Shown here: positions 26,673 through 39,238 of the stretch, in pieces | Numbering within the stretch: the stretch's first letter is position 1 | Layout of the letters: each line of letters begins with the position of its first letter | Source: Patagioenas fasciata | Taxonomy: Eukaryota > Chordata > Aves > Columbiformes > Columbidae | DNA length: 64,000 nucleotides | Assembly (NCBI RefSeq): GCF_037038585.1 | Contig: NC_092521.1 | Coordinates: 57,325,898-57,389,897, forward strand | Direction of reading: 5' to 3' | Made by a program: the position numbers and the translations under genes | Notes under the pieces: generated by a model | What the model was told of the DNA's origin: nothing | What the model saw: the letters and a program-made list of their open reading frames with translations, nothing else | The model's database searches: none

Positions 26673-27336
26673 TGTCCTGGTTTTGTTAAAAACCAAGTTT
26701 CTCTTTTAGTGAATTTCACCTGTCAGCTAAAGCCTTCATATTAGCTGCATTTTCCTGGAGAACCAGATACATGTTTTGGTAAACAGAGCAATGGAATGCG
26801 AAGTTAATGATAAGCGTGGATGGACCTCTCGCAAGAGGGGAAACGAGAAACTGGTGACCAAGAAACTGACCAACTGTGTATAACATTTCATTCACATGAA
26901 TACTTCATATGAAAGTAAGAGATCATGAGGATCTCAGCCCTTTTGCCTTCTTTTCCCTTCTGCTTATGGCAGACATTAGGAGAGGACCTTGTTAGTCGTC
27001 CCTGCAAACTGAGGCCTACTGAGAGACTGAATCCAGCTGTCAGTAGGCTGCAGAGTCCAATCCAGGATTTTGAGTGCCAGCTCTGCAGTTGCTGGGACTT
27101 TCAAGATTGGTTTTGTATATTTCGTATTATTTTCTCTATTCTTATTAGTAGCATTAGTAAAACATCTTTAATTCTTTCAACTCTCTTCTCTTTGTCCTTC
27201 TTTCCCTCCCGATCGCCTGTTCTTAGTGGGAAGGTGGGAGAGGGAGGGGCAAAAGGGGGAAGTTGGGGGGGGTGAGGAGGTTAACAATACATCTGCCAGG
27301 GTTTTGTTGTCACCCCCGCAATCTAAACCCTTGACA
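26673..27336 (+). mobile_element. Inner solo LTR nested in the outer LTR
   Basis: A 664-base LTR beginning TGTCCTGG and ending CCCTTGACA, so the termini form the inverted repeat TGTC...GACA. It contains a T-rich stretch with AGTAAA (27156-27161, possible poly(A) signal) and a G-rich block near 27228-27279. It is flanked by perfect 5-base ATGAC duplications. It interrupts the outer LTR at a point where the two flanks rejoin collinearly, so it inserted later. No viral coding region is present. The family name cannot be given without a repeat library. Plus orientation is inferred from the AGTAAA position. Confidence 0.85.
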
Positions 27337-27341
27337 ATGAC
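27337..27341 (+). repeat. Target-site duplication, right copy (inner LTR)
   Basis: ATGAC directly after the inner LTR end; the outer LTR resumes at 27342. Confidence 0.85.
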
Positions 27342-27854
27342 AAAACCAGTGTGGATAACAGACTGATGATTTAGTGGTTGCTGAGTAGTACTTACACAGC
27401 AACAAGGCCTTTTGTATTTCTCATGATGCACTGTGGGTACGTGGGCTGGTGCTGCAAAGGAGCTGGGATGGGACAGAGATGGAACAGCTGACCCCAACTG
27501 ACCAAAGGAATGTTCCATACCATACGACATTGTGCTCAGTGACAAAAAGCTCAAGGAAAGGAGGAGGAAGGAAGAACATTTGGAGTGATGGCATTTGTCT
27601 TCCCAAGGAGCTGTTATATGTAATGGAGCCCGGCTGTCCTGGAGATGGCTGAATGCCTACCTGCTGATGGGAAGCAGTGAATGAATTCCTTGTTTTGCTT
27701 TGCTTGCACGCCCAGCTTTTGCTTTACCTATCAAACTGTCTTTATCTCAACCCATAAATTTTCACACTTTTAGTCTTCCATGCTGTCTCCCGTTTCGCTG
27801 AATGAGTGAGTGGCTGCATGAGGGTGAGCTGCTTGCTGGGGTTAAACCACAACA

Positions 27855-27859
27855 ACTGA
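27855..27859 (+). repeat. Target-site duplication, right copy (outer LTR)
   Basis: ACTGA directly after the terminal CA of the outer LTR. Confidence 0.8.
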
Positions 27860-29758
27860 CTACTTCAAACAGAACAGGACTAACTTGCAGCTGGCAGAGC
27901 TGGAAGAGTGTTTCATACCAACATCAGCCTTCCCCTTCTGCTTAGTACCTGTGGTGCATGAGCTACAGGTGTCAGTATGGTCCTCTGAAGACCTTATTCC
28001 AAACAAAACTCTGTGAAAGAATAATTTCCTGAGGCACATTATGCTACCATGGGTCTAAATATTGCAGGGCACTGAGAGCACATCTCTGCAAAACTCTGCC
28101 AACTTTTCTGGCTCTTTGTGGCACTCTGTGTCAAAAAAGCGTTTCTGTTCTCCCCAAAGCCTTTGTTGTGCAGTTGGAGGTAAAGGGATTATACAAGCAC
28201 AGAAATAAGTAGATACCAAGATGAATACAACTTCACTGCAACAAGACTAAAACAGTAAGAGAGGCACTTCACAGCTCCCAAGTGACCCATGTTATTTTGA
28301 AGATGTGACACTGGAGTTCATTCAGACTTTGCATCCCCACTTGTTCAGTTGGCAAGGTAAAACAAAAGGAGGAAACTTCCCTCAAGCAGTTTTGGTCTGC
28401 TTGAACAATCTAAGTTACAGAGAGCTCTTTGATGAAAGTTGAAGTTGTCAAACATGATTCAAGAAGTTCAGGGAGAAGCAGAGAAGTTACTGAGTTGACT
28501 GGGATGACAGCTTTCACGGAAGGATAGAGGGGACATCATAAATGAACTAGCCCCCTTTTCTGCTTCTCTGCCTTTCATTGTCCTGTTATGACAAGGTCAA
28601 TGAAGATTATCTACTTACAACAAATTGCCATATTTACAAAACTAAGCTATTTCTTTATTAAGAAATCTATGTCAAACATAGCTGCTGGTAGAATCCCAGT
28701 ACATGACAAAAGACTGATTTATTTTTGCACTTTCTTCTCTTTTGCAATGTGTGTTGTCCTTGTCAAGCACTTTATCACATCTCTTTACAGTTGTTATTGT
28801 TGCTGAAGTGTGTTGGTAAAAGCTATTGACAGTTCAGGGGGACTAGAGGGATTTAAATGTTATTAGTTGATCACTGAAAGACAGTTTTACTCTCTCCTGG
28901 CTGCTTTATTGCTACAGTGTGTTAGATCTTGGTGTTCTTTCAGCATGCAGTTCCCTGGATCATTCTTGTTTGCATCACTGCTGATTGCAGGGTAATGGCT
29001 CCTATCCTGTTGCTACCAATCTTTCTTTGACAGCTTCAGGTTCCTTTCATGGGTCATGGTTTCTTCTACCTAAAGCAAACTGAAGTTTTTTCTAGGTCCT
29101 CTGAGTCTTTTTTGACACACTGAGCCAAGCAGTTCCATGAGTTTATCCACAGCTACTGTCAGGCTACTGCTGGCACTGCCCTGACTCTGTAGCTGAGATG
29201 GACTTCTCCAGGGGAAATGAAAATTAGAGGAGGAGCAAGCCTGTGCTTCAGCTGCAGGTGAGAGAAATTTGTTCGTGTTCCCCTTTCCATTGGTCTCAGG
29301 GGACTGAGGGTTCTTTTTCTGATTCATCAGTAAGCCTTGACAGGCACCCCACCTTTAAAAAAGTGCAAAACTGCTTCAAGCAGTTTAAAAGAGCACAGAA
29401 TTAATGATGGACTTCTTTTAGAAGCTTGAAAGCTGTAAGTTCTGGAGGAAAATATGGTGGATACCTCAAGCATGTGACACTTCGAATGATATAGTCATGC
29501 AGTGGTAGATGACAGGTTGGGGAAGAAAGTCTTCCTGTGAAAGGTTTTCCTTTCTAAGACAGCATACTTCTATCTCAGCATGCTTTTTTCTTCCCTACTG
29601 TTGTGGATGGGAGAGTGCTATAACCTTTTTCACTTGTGGGGTAAGTGTTGTAAGCAAGGAATCCTGGTCTTATGTGCTGAGGTACCATCTGAAACCAGCT
29701 ATCAATTGGAGTATAGTTAAGCAGAATGACTGGACATGCATTTATGGTCTATGTCACT

Positions 29759-29778
29759 CCACATGCAAGTGCATGTGG
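29759..29778. repeat. Short perfect inverted repeat
   Basis: Arms CCACATGCA and TGCATGTGG (9 bases) around a 2-base centre. Too short to claim function; could be a binding site palindrome or chance. Confidence 0.8.
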
Positions 29779-31484
29779 ATGGCTACTGCATAGAGAGCTA
29801 CCGGTGATGCGAGTTCCTTGTGATCTAGAGGACGCTACAAGATTATCCCATGTAAGTCACTTGTCCAGAAGATTCAAACCAGCTAGTAGAAAGATCACAA
29901 AGAATTAAGATACTGTGCATCTAGGCTTCACTCTGAGCTTGACTTTGTGTGTATGGAAGAAAGAGTGGACTTATATAGAAACACTCTTGTTGTATTAGAG
30001 AGATCTGCTGCACTGACATGTCTGTCCACAGGGAAAGGAACCATTCTTCTCAGCAGGAAACATTTCCCCATCTCCCAGAGCACAAGCATTTGAGAATGTC
30101 AGGAAGCTTGGTTTTTCCTTCATGGCACCAGCTGGGAGAAGATCCCACTGGTAACACACAGGTAAGAGACAGAGGAATAGGTACCAGTTGGAATGTAGCA
30201 TTGGGGTTTAAACATACATCTTGCCAGGTCTTTGAATGTACTTTTCCAGTGGCTCAGGAATTATTTCAGGCATCAAAACTGGAGTGACTGCTGAGTGGGA
30301 GCATAGGCCTGTACGCTGAAATCCCACTTGTCCCAGAAGAATGTGTCCCTTTAAGATCATTAGGAGTGGGAAGAAACGTGAATGCAAACACAGACCTGAA
30401 AACACAATACATTATCTTTATTTATGCTGTTGTGCCTAAACAAAACAGATCTTCTAATGAGAAATCTGGTTGTCAGCCAGCAGCAAAGTAGCATGCCAAA
30501 TGCTCTTTCGGGGTGAAATACGTGACATTCCCAGCTGCCTGCTTACTATTTTTCCTTCGACGTCATCTCTCTGAAGCTCACTGTTTGTATTTATTCCATT
30601 GCCTACAAACACATTCTGTCCGTGAATCCTCAGTTACTCACTGTAATTATAATAATAACAAAAGAAGCTGAAACATGTTTCCCTGAAATACAGATATTTA
30701 TCTCTGGCTGGGTAAGGGACTAATTAGTAACTATTCACTCTGGCTTTCTGCAATTTTAGGCCTTTTTTTTTTGGCAGCACTATTGGGTTTGTTTTTTCTA
30801 CACGGTTTCAAAATCTTTAGTTATGCAACTACTGGAGATGGAAAGGACTATGGTTACCAACCTTTGTCCCCGAGATAGCTTCCTTCACATTGTCAAAATG
30901 TAGTTTTCCAGTTCTATTTATTGTCTCAAGTAACATTTATAGTTTTCTAGTTCCTGAGGAAAGTACGGGTTTTGGACTGGTTCTGTTTGAAACATTTTAG
31001 TTTAATGTAAGCTTTTAAAAATAAAATCAATAGTTTTTTTGTTTTTTTTTTTTTTTTTCAAGAAAAGCAATTTTCTTGGAGAATACTCTTTTAATTAGCT
31101 GGGAAAAAGGTACATTTATACACAAGACAATTCATCTGTGAATCGCTTTTTGAACAATTTTGATTTTTATTAACATTATTTGTCAAAACATGAGTTACAG
31201 TGGCTGGGAAAGTGATGAAAAAACACTATAAATATAGCAGCCATGGTGATAATTGTAGTCTAAATACTTGGATTCAACCTACACATGACTAGGTAGAGAA
31301 ACAGTTTTGTACTTCAAACAACATGGCAAAAAAGAAATTAAGAACTTCCTCTTTTCTGATAGCCTTTGATTCAAGTAGATTTAATAAAACTTTCTGTGAA
31401 AAATAAAGGAAACTGCTTCCCTAGGTGAGATCTCCTGTTGGTGTCACATGTGTGTGAACACACCAAACTGCGATGTGTCTTTTG

Positions 31485-31507
31485 AAAGGGAATACATTAT
31501 TCCCTTT
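31485..31507. repeat. Short perfect hairpin
   Basis: Arms AAAGGGAATA and TATTCCCTTT (10 bases) around a 3-base loop CAT. No adjoining gene or known element. Confidence 0.8.
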
Positions 31508-31929
31508 AATGGTAATTCCATTACTGCTCCTTGGTTAATTGCTGTAATTGCTCAATGTTTCCTCTGTAAGAGATGCAATTTTTTGATCAATGGAGCATTC
31601 AGAGATCAGGGAAAATAATGACTGGTCTGCAAAATATTCTAGGGAATTCTTTTAGTAATCATTTCATAGGCTTTACATCTAAAAGTGCCATCATGGCTGA
31701 ATGCATAAAATTATACTGTGCTTACCTTCAACTGCAGAATAGGTGCTTTTTCCAGTGCTTTTAAATCCAATGGCTGCAGTAGCTGATTGTGAAACTGTCC
31801 TGTTTGTAAAAGAGATGAGTAGAAGTAGCAAGCAACTTATATTCTGACAAATAAAAGACCATGCCAAAATGAGGTGGAAAATATAAGATATAGCTTTATA
31901 CTTCCATGCTGAAAAATTTTGGGCCCTTC

Positions 31930-32708
31930 CTTGACCTAGACAGGCTGGAGAGTTGAGCAGGGAAAAATTAAATCAAATATAACAAGGGCAAGTGTAGAGT
32001 CTTACATCTGGGCAGGAACAACCCCAGGTTCCAGTATAAGTTGGGGAACGAGCTATTAGAGAGCAGTGTAGGGGAAGGGACCTGGGGGTCCTGGTGGACA
32101 GCAGGCTGACCATGAGCCAGCACTGTGCCCTTGTGGCCAGGAAGGTCAATGGCATCCTAGGGTGTATTAGAAGGGGGGTGGTTAGTAGGTCCAGAGAGGT
32201 TCTCCTCCCCTCTACTCTGCCCTGGTGAGACCACACCTGGAATATTGTGTCCAGTTCTGGGCCCCTCAGTTCAAGAAGGACAGGGAACTGCTGGAAAGAG
32301 TCCAGCGCAGGGCAACAAAAGGTTGAGGGAACTGGGTCTCTTTAGCTTGGAGGAGACTGAGGGGTGACCTCATTAATGTTTACAGATATGTAAAGGGTAA
32401 GTGTCACGAGGATGGAGCCAGGCTCTTCTCGATGACAACCAATGATACGATAAGGGATAATGGGTGCAAACTGGAACACAAGAGGTTCCGCTTAAATATG
32501 AGAAGAAACTTCTTCTCAGTGAGGGTGACAGAACACTGGAACAGGCTGCCCAGGGGGGTTGTGGAGTCTCCTTCTCTGGAGACATTCAAAACTGGCCTGG
32601 ACACATTCCTGTGTAACCTCATATAAGTGTTCCTGCTCCAGCAGGGGGATTGGACTAGATGATCTCTTGAGGTCCCTTCTAATCCCTAACATTCTGTGAT
32701 TTTGTGAC
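31930..32708 (+). mobile_element. CR1 LINE 3' segment, decayed
   Basis: Plus-oriented CR1 from the RT region to the 3' end. It starts near the GACCTAGACAGGCTGGAGAG block, runs through the [25 protein letters not shown] and [11 protein letters not shown] equivalents and the C-terminal [10 protein letters not shown] block (readable at 32522-32552), then ends TTGGACTAGATGATCTC...CATTCTGTGATTTTGTG. It is of the same subfamily as the minus-strand copy at 41.3-42.3 kb. A deletion of some 45 bases near 32320 (GCAACAAAA joined to GGTTGAGGG), plus frameshifts, breaks the frame. It cannot transpose. Confidence 0.92.
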
Positions 32709-35700
32709 TTCAATTCTGTCTTTGTCCTGTACGTAAAAACTGCAGATATAATTAGTGGTAAGAGGATTCTGAATATACAACTCCACATTCATTTTTTCCC
32801 AGCATTTGAATCAGTAATTCTTTAGATTTTTTGATTTTCCCTTTGCCATTTACATTTCGAATGCCATCAGTGCTTTAGATGGCAATACTAATCCTGTTTT
32901 TTGTTTTTGCTACATTGTATACTAAAGACAAGGATGTGAAGTTCTTATCTGCCCTGGAAACCACCATCTCTACGTGTCCACTTGTTAGTGGTAAACAGTC
33001 ATTTTACCTTTGTGCTTCGATCATATTGGCCTCATTATTTGGGCTGTTTCAGTTTGTCTTTCCCAAAACTGTTTTTCTTACCAGTCAGCTTCTGTCTCTG
33101 AGGTTTTGTACTGCTTTATTGAATGGCTAACTTTGCTTCTGTAGTGTCAAAATAGCATAATAATGATGTAACATTATTATCTGTTTATCTGTCTATCCCT
33201 TTTTTTATTCATCTGACAAGTGATACATGTTGGTGATCTAAATGGTAACAGCTCATCAAACACATCTGAACATCTCGATCAAAATTTTTGGGTGGGTATT
33301 GTTAACCTTCCTAGTTTTTCCACACGTACAGACTGCTGACAGCCAAGAACACATGGTTTGAAAACTCAGTCTCATGTAGACAAACCTGTGAGATGACTAG
33401 TGAAATGTCAGTATTTCTTTTCAGTTGTTTTCAGGCTAGGTAGAGCTCACTCACTCCCTTTAAATAAAGGCAAGAGGAATGCTGTTTGTAATGGGCTCCT
33501 TTGAGAGCCTCTCTTAGACCAGATTCTGCATGGGAGTGTGTCTCCCTGACTCTTTCATCTCCCCGCTGCAGTAGCACAGCAACTTGTGTCCTCCATTGGG
33601 GACCTAAAGCCATACCTGGTGCAACAGATCAGTTCTTTTATAGGAAAATTGTGCAACCAGCTGGAACTATAGTTGAGAAAGATATTTTTCCTAGAAAAAA
33701 AAGTGTACTGAACTACAGGCATTGGTACAGAGATACAAAGGTCATGGGCTGCAAAGCTAAGGATAGACTTAATCAAGTTGTGCATCAGCATAAGAGACAT
33801 GCAGTCCTTGTCGGTTCTTCCTCTTGTCCCAATGGGTTGTCAACTTATGATTTCCTCATGTCTGAGATAAGGGGCTACGTGCATTTCTAATCCCTGATGT
33901 TTGCTCTCACCCAAGTTATTGGTGGATAGGTGCAACTCTTCTTTGGTTCAGACTGTTTTTCTCAGCCATTATCCTCTCAACATTGGAATGGGTACAATAC
34001 TATTCCAAGTATATGAAATCGCAGTTTTGTTAATGCACTACTTGTCAAAAGGCCTATAAAACATGCCAAAGATAATACATGAACTCACTTTAAGTCAGCT
34101 GAGGACAGGCATCTGAATCTTGAATGTGTGCACAGACATTTGAAATGCAGACAGCAAGATATGGCCAGGGAGCAGAGAGGAAGCAATGCTGGCTGAAGTG
34201 TGGGTACAGTCTTTCCGTATATTATAGCTAATTTGCTCCCATAGAAACATATGTTTGAAAGCTTATTTCAAGTATCTGTTCTTTACTCTCATTGTTACGT
34301 TGTGCTACAGCAGTTCTCCCCCAAAGTGATGCTAGTATTCTTTAAGGGAAGCTACTGTGCTACCTGTTAAATTCTACACAGTAAATCCACTATTCTTGCT
34401 ATATCTCTTCAGTAAAAACAAGAGAGTCAAAAACCAGGAGTTAAAACTAGAACAATCTTATTAGAAACCTCCTGTGATTTAAACAGGAGCCAAAATACCA
34501 TAGACAACCACACAGAGGTCAAACTACACCGCTAAGTACCAAAACTAATTAATTCACTGTTCTGTTTTGTTGTAGGGGTGATTCTTTTCCCTTTGCTTTC
34601 TTTCCTGCAGGGATGAACCATGTCTGGGTTTTGACTCACAGTTGTTTTCATCTCTCCCTGGAGCATCAGCCTGTGGCTAACCTGTTTCCTTAACTTCCTC
34701 CTCAGAAATTAGAAACTGACTGCTTTCTGGACTCTGTTTCCAGATACAATCTTTTTTCGTCCAGTTAATCATGATTTTGCCTTTTACTGAACATTTTCTT
34801 TTCAGCTGCAGAGACCTACTGGTGGATGTGTACATTAGTAGCACAGAGTTCATAGTTCATGGAGTCTTTCAGCTACAATGGTGAGGGTGGAACGAAATGT
34901 TTTGTAGTTATTCCCTGTAATGGGGCTCAGATACTACTATTGGTCTGGCCCACCTTGGCTATTATGGAGGAAAACATGAGGGAGCTTCTACCTCTGTTAC
35001 AGGAACACATCCTCCACACAGTCAAAATATGGCCTGTCCACTTTCAATGTTTCTATTACTTAAGTAGGGGAACTTACTTTTAGCTAATATTATTGTAATA
35101 AACTTGAATATTACAATTTAAAGAAAATAGCCTGAGGTAACCAGTCTAGGAGAGTAATACTACAGATTAATCTTGCAACTGGCTGGAAAAAGTGATGAGT
35201 GGGTCATGAGAAAAGGTGTGAAGATGTAGTGGCAAAGAATAGGCCATGTAAGTTCACTCTATGATTCTTTAAAAAATGATTTTTAAAGGGCAGAAAATGT
35301 CTCTAGTGTTCATAGATAAAAGGGATGCCACAAAACGCAAGCTATAATATATACTAGAATATCCCTCAAAAGCTAAACATCTCGAAAATCGGTGTGCACT
35401 TCATTTAGTTCACAGATTGCTAGGCTTTATGCAGAAATGTCAGAATTAATGTCCCTTTTTACCACTATGGAATTATATACTGTTTTAAATTCAATTTCTA
35501 ATATTCCGTATTTAGTCCTTTCTCATTTTTTATTGCTTGAGTACTGTACCAAGAACTTATTTGCAACCCAGAGCATCTTGGGTACAGAGGTCCTTGACTT
35601 TTTCCTGTTGATAATTATACTGCTATTGCTAGAAAGCACTATTAAAATGAAGCAGTTAGTTTCTTGGCCTTTTATTTCTCTTAAGGTTACACTTGCTGGC

Positions 35701-37950
35701 AACTCCTTCACTAGTGCCCTGTGTCCCCTTCCCTGTACCTCTGACTGCCTGTCAGCAGCTGCTGCACTTTGCTGTGGTGGTTTGTGCGTTTTGGAGAGTG
35801 TGGCTTCTCCTACCCGTACACACTTTCAGAACCTGGAGGGGCTGTCACCCAGTGCGCTGCAGGTGCTAACAAACATCACATTTCTCTTTTGTGGGAAAGG
35901 TCTCTTCTCCCCTGTCCTACTGTTTTGTGCTAATGAAATTCTGGGCAGCAGAGCTCACATGCCAGGTGGTATGTCTTGTAGTCTGCTGCAGGGAAGTTGG
36001 TAAATGATCAGGTGCACAAACCAGCCCAAGTGTGCTTTTCCAGGACGTATTATTATTTAAGCAAAGGTATTTGCTAAAGAGATTCACTCATGGGCAATAA
36101 AATGTGCCTCACCTTTAAATTAGTGTGAGAAGAATTAAGCTGATGTATAAAAACTTTCATTTCCATATAGTTTAATCTGTGACTCAAAAATATCAGTATA
36201 TCATTAACAGAACAGATGCATTTCTGAACTACCAAATGCTTTTTCTGAGTCTTATTCTAGGCATTTGTTTCACAACATTGCCAGTTGGTAAGGTATATTT
36301 CTTGTGGGAAAGGCTTTGTCATCGCTGTACCCAGAAGGGCTGGGAGAGCAAATTCAATTCACAAGACCTTTTGTTTCCCCCTCATTTCCTATCACGTTCT
36401 TTCAGGAGAACATTTTCCAGACTCTTAAACTGAAAGTCTGGGCTTTTACAAAGCTAACTACAGGCAAAATGAGATCATTTAGTAAATTTAAGTTTATCTG
36501 TCTTCTTTAGGGGAGAAATTCTCCATTACAGGCTTAGTGCAATATATAGGGCCTCAACAAGAATAAGGTACTTTCTAACTGGTTCAAAACCACATTTTTC
36601 TTGTGATCAGGAGGAAGTGGGATTGCTCTCATTTTTCAGGGATTTGCTTTGTAGGTGAACTTCCATGTGGGAACTAGAGCTAGTAGTACCTTTTTTATAC
36701 TGTTTTCTGGATGTTTCATGCTTCACAGTTTGCATGGGCCAAACAGCTGCTACCAAGCTCTGTTTTTGCACAGAACATGTTGGGAATGGAGTTAAATTGT
36801 CACCATCCATTCCTTGTGCACATAGGAGAGAAGATAGTCTGGAGACCTGAGTTAAACTGTTTTAGTTCTGATGATTTCATCAGCTTCTGCAGTGCATGGA
36901 GAAGAATCCAGAGGCCTGCTTTCATCCAAGGTTCTCCAAACTGGGTGGGGATACAAGTAGGTGTCTCAAAACAGGGTCAGAAATATCGAACACAGTGATA
37001 AGAGAGGTGGCTCAACTCATTTTGTGGGGTATAGAATGACATACTGAGTATATCTTTAAGAGCAAGTATCACACCCTTCCTTTTTGAGGTAGCTATGTAC
37101 TATTAAGAGATAACTGTTATTGTAAAATACTGCCATTGTCTGAGTTGTAAGCTGTGAGCTTCATGCCATAGACTAAGGTTTAAACCACGATTCCAGTAGT
37201 ATGTGAGGTTGTATTCTGGTCTCTTTTATACCTGAGGGACTTCTAGTTCAGACTTTCTGGGGAATCATGTTGTTATATTTTTGCTGAAGTGACGTAGGTC
37301 AGCAGTGAAGAAAGGAGGGCCTGTGTTGCAGAGATCCTTGACCCACAGAGGTGCTTCTGACCCACAAATCTCTTTTCCCTCACTCCAGTGAATGCTGCTT
37401 TCTTCACTGCATGGTTTCAACAGCAGGAACATCTTCAAGGAAAAGCAACCAGAAAGTTTTCTACCTGCATACCTGCATACACACCTGCAGTGCAACAGTT
37501 GCTTTAGAAAGTCTACAGATGGGGTTTTGAATTCTCTCTGTGTAAGAAGAATGTGAATCCTTTTCTTGCATTTCCTGGGGGTTGCTTGTGTCTCTGAGCT
37601 TGTGTGCATTTGCTTGCAAAGAAAACCGAAACAGCTGTAGATGTTTCTGTTTTAGGCACCAAATTCCACCAAAGACCTTCACTTTATTTGGTCCTAAAAC
37701 TTTTTTCACAGTATTGCCTTTTATTTTTCTGTTACAAATCTAGGAAGGCAAACATTTGAATAGAGTGTAGAATGTTAGTACAGACATTATGTTAGGTAAT
37801 TTTAGTCATTTAAGCTAAATTTTATGATCATGACTTAGTTGCTGGGAGGACAATTATGTGAGGAGAGTGTACTGTAAAGTACTTAGCTACAGGATGGATA
37901 TAAAACATTTTGCAGATATAACGCATGAAATATTTTTTGAAACCTCAACA
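32709..37950. other. Intergenic, no gene recognised
   Basis: Noncoding. The longest frame (35392-36003, plus, about 200 codons) starts at a non-ATG codon, has no recognisable domain and shows no splice or promoter context, so it is not called. Local composition rises in GC from about 35690 to 36000. No repeat family is recognised. Confidence 0.5.
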
Positions 37951-37951
37951 T

Positions 37952-38120
37952 CTGAATTTCAAATTAATGCGCAATATGTTTTAGATTTTAAATTATCAGG
38001 TTATTTTTGAAATACCACTCTTAATTTGACTGTAATACAACTGACCCTTAGACATGATACATTAACAGGGACCAGGATCATGGTAGACTATTTCATGACA
38101 ATGATTTAAGGAAGAAACTG
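37952..38120 (+). repeat. Direct duplication, copy A (about 170 bp)
   Basis: This sequence recurs in the same orientation at 39239-39413. By eye the two copies are close to 90 per cent identical across their length. Shared blocks include TGAATTTCAAATTAATG, GCAATATGTTTTAGATTTTA, GAAATACCACTCTTAAT and GATTTAAGGAAGAAACTG. Weaker similarity may extend about 25 bases further upstream. The family is not recognised; it is AT-rich and noncoding. Confidence 0.93.
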
Positions 38121-38260
38121 GATATTTTTGAAAGGTATGGGGAAGGAAATAAAATAAATAAATTAATAATACAGCCATCGAGCACAAACATGATCCCTGT
38201 TTACACTACAGATTCATCAGGGCCTCTTTTTAATTCCTTCCATGAGATACGGTATCACTT

Positions 38261-38282
38261 TAGACTAGACTAGACTAGACTA
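38261..38282 (+). repeat. (TAGAC)n short tandem repeat
   Basis: Four perfect TAGAC units, immediately 5' of the CR1 fragment at 38287. Confidence 0.95.
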
Positions 38283-38286
38283 ATTC

Positions 38287-38612
38287 TGTTGGAAGTCATC
38301 TATAACTATCATCCTAAGGGCTGACCAAAAATTCAAGTGCCTTTTAAACACTGACAGGCTTGGGGCATCAGACATCTCTCTAAGAAGCCTGTTCTAGTGT
38401 TTGACTACTGACTTGGTAAAGAAATGCTTCCTAATGTCCAGTCTAAACCTCTACTGGAGCAGCTTTGAACCATTCCCACATGTCTTATCACTGGATCCCA
38501 GAGAGATCAGTACATCCCCCTCTGCATCCCCTCCTCAGGAAACTGTGGAGAGCAATGAGGTCGCCCTAAGCCTCAGAGCCCTCAGCTGCTCCTCATAGGA
38601 CATTCCTCCCAG
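38287..38612 (-). mobile_element. Old CR1 LINE fragment
   Basis: Reverse complement of a diverged CR1 3' part. Landmarks on the plus strand are GAAGCCTGTTCTAGTGTTTGAC, GTAAAGAAATGCTTCCTAAT, GTCCAGTCTAAACCTCTACTG, CTTATCACTGG, GCAATGAGGTCGCCCTAAGCC and CAGCTGCTCCTCATAGGAC. These match in order the conserved C-terminal and 3' UTR blocks of CR1. It lies between the two copies of the 170-base duplication. Confidence 0.85.
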
Positions 38613-39238
38613 CTTTTATTTACACTTATCCAAAGACGTAACACAGGAAAAGCACTTTAAGGTTTCTTTGGTCACTAAATCAAATGGCTGCAGGACAGAC
38701 CGAAGAAAGGAATATTTATTTATTCCAGAATATTTATTCCAGAAAGTGTATTTATCTGTATATCTGTATCATATCATATACATATGAAGACTTCAATTTC
38801 TTTGTGGCATGACATTGAGAAGAACCACAACAAGAGACCTGGTGAATCAGATAGTCACAGCTTTGACGGTCCTTCCAGGCACCAAGCACTTCTTCCGCTG
38901 CTGCCACTGTTGATGTTCTTCTTCCTTGGCAGCAGTAATGGCTGATGGTGCTTGAGATAATTTTTACCTATTAGCCACCTCTTCACTGAGATTTCTGAGG
39001 GAAGTGCTCTTTTTGCCATTTGGTACAGGAGCTCTGGCACTACAATGTCAAACTAAAATAACGGCTTCACAGGTCATGTCAGTTCTGCCTCCTCTCTGTA
39101 TTTTGCTAGAATATTGTCAGAAAATCTTCCCTTTGACATACCGAGACTAAAACTGATTAAAAAAAAAAAGATCAGAGTTTTAAAGTTTGAACAACTGCTA
39201 AATCAACCGTAAATATTTGGGCCATTTTGAGAACACTC
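38613..39238. other. Spacer within duplicated interval
   Basis: Noncoding. It contains a local tandem repeat of the unit ATTTATTCCAGA (about 38718-38748) and AT-rich TATC/ATATG stretches to about 38785. A 61-codon minus-strand frame (38855-39040) is unrecognised. Confidence 0.5.

Larger units (their letters stand above)
26598..27854 (+). mobile_element. Outer solo LTR of an avian ERV, interrupted
   Basis: Long terminal repeat of a widespread bird endogenous retrovirus type, split by a second LTR. The left piece (26598-26672) contains GACTGGGTTAGAGTTAATTT. The right piece (27342-27854) contains the CAGCTGACC..AACTGACCAAAGG block, CATACCATACGACATTGTGC, AAACTGTCTTTATCTCAACC and the end GGGGTTAAACCACAACA. 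About 588 bases remain without the insert. The first bases read TATG where TG is expected, a likely G-to-A change. The poly(A) signal position reads ATCAAA, also decayed. Flanking ACTGA repeats of 5 bases fit an ERVL-like integrase. No internal viral genes are present, so it is a solo LTR from recombination. Confidence 0.88.
27860..31929. other. Intergenic, no gene recognised
   Basis: Noncoding AT-rich DNA with chance open frames only. Two perfect short hairpins lie inside it (listed separately) and a T run at about 31037-31059. No repeat family is recognised. Confidence 0.55.

Noticed and set aside
32379-32626. Open frames within the 31.9-32.7 kb CR1
   Set aside because: They are parts or shadows of the decayed CR1 reverse transcriptase and not separate genes.
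35392-36003. Plus-strand frame of about 200 codons
   Set aside because: Starts at a GTG codon, shows no known domain, and part of it lies in a GC-raised patch with few stops. No splice sites or promoter support it.
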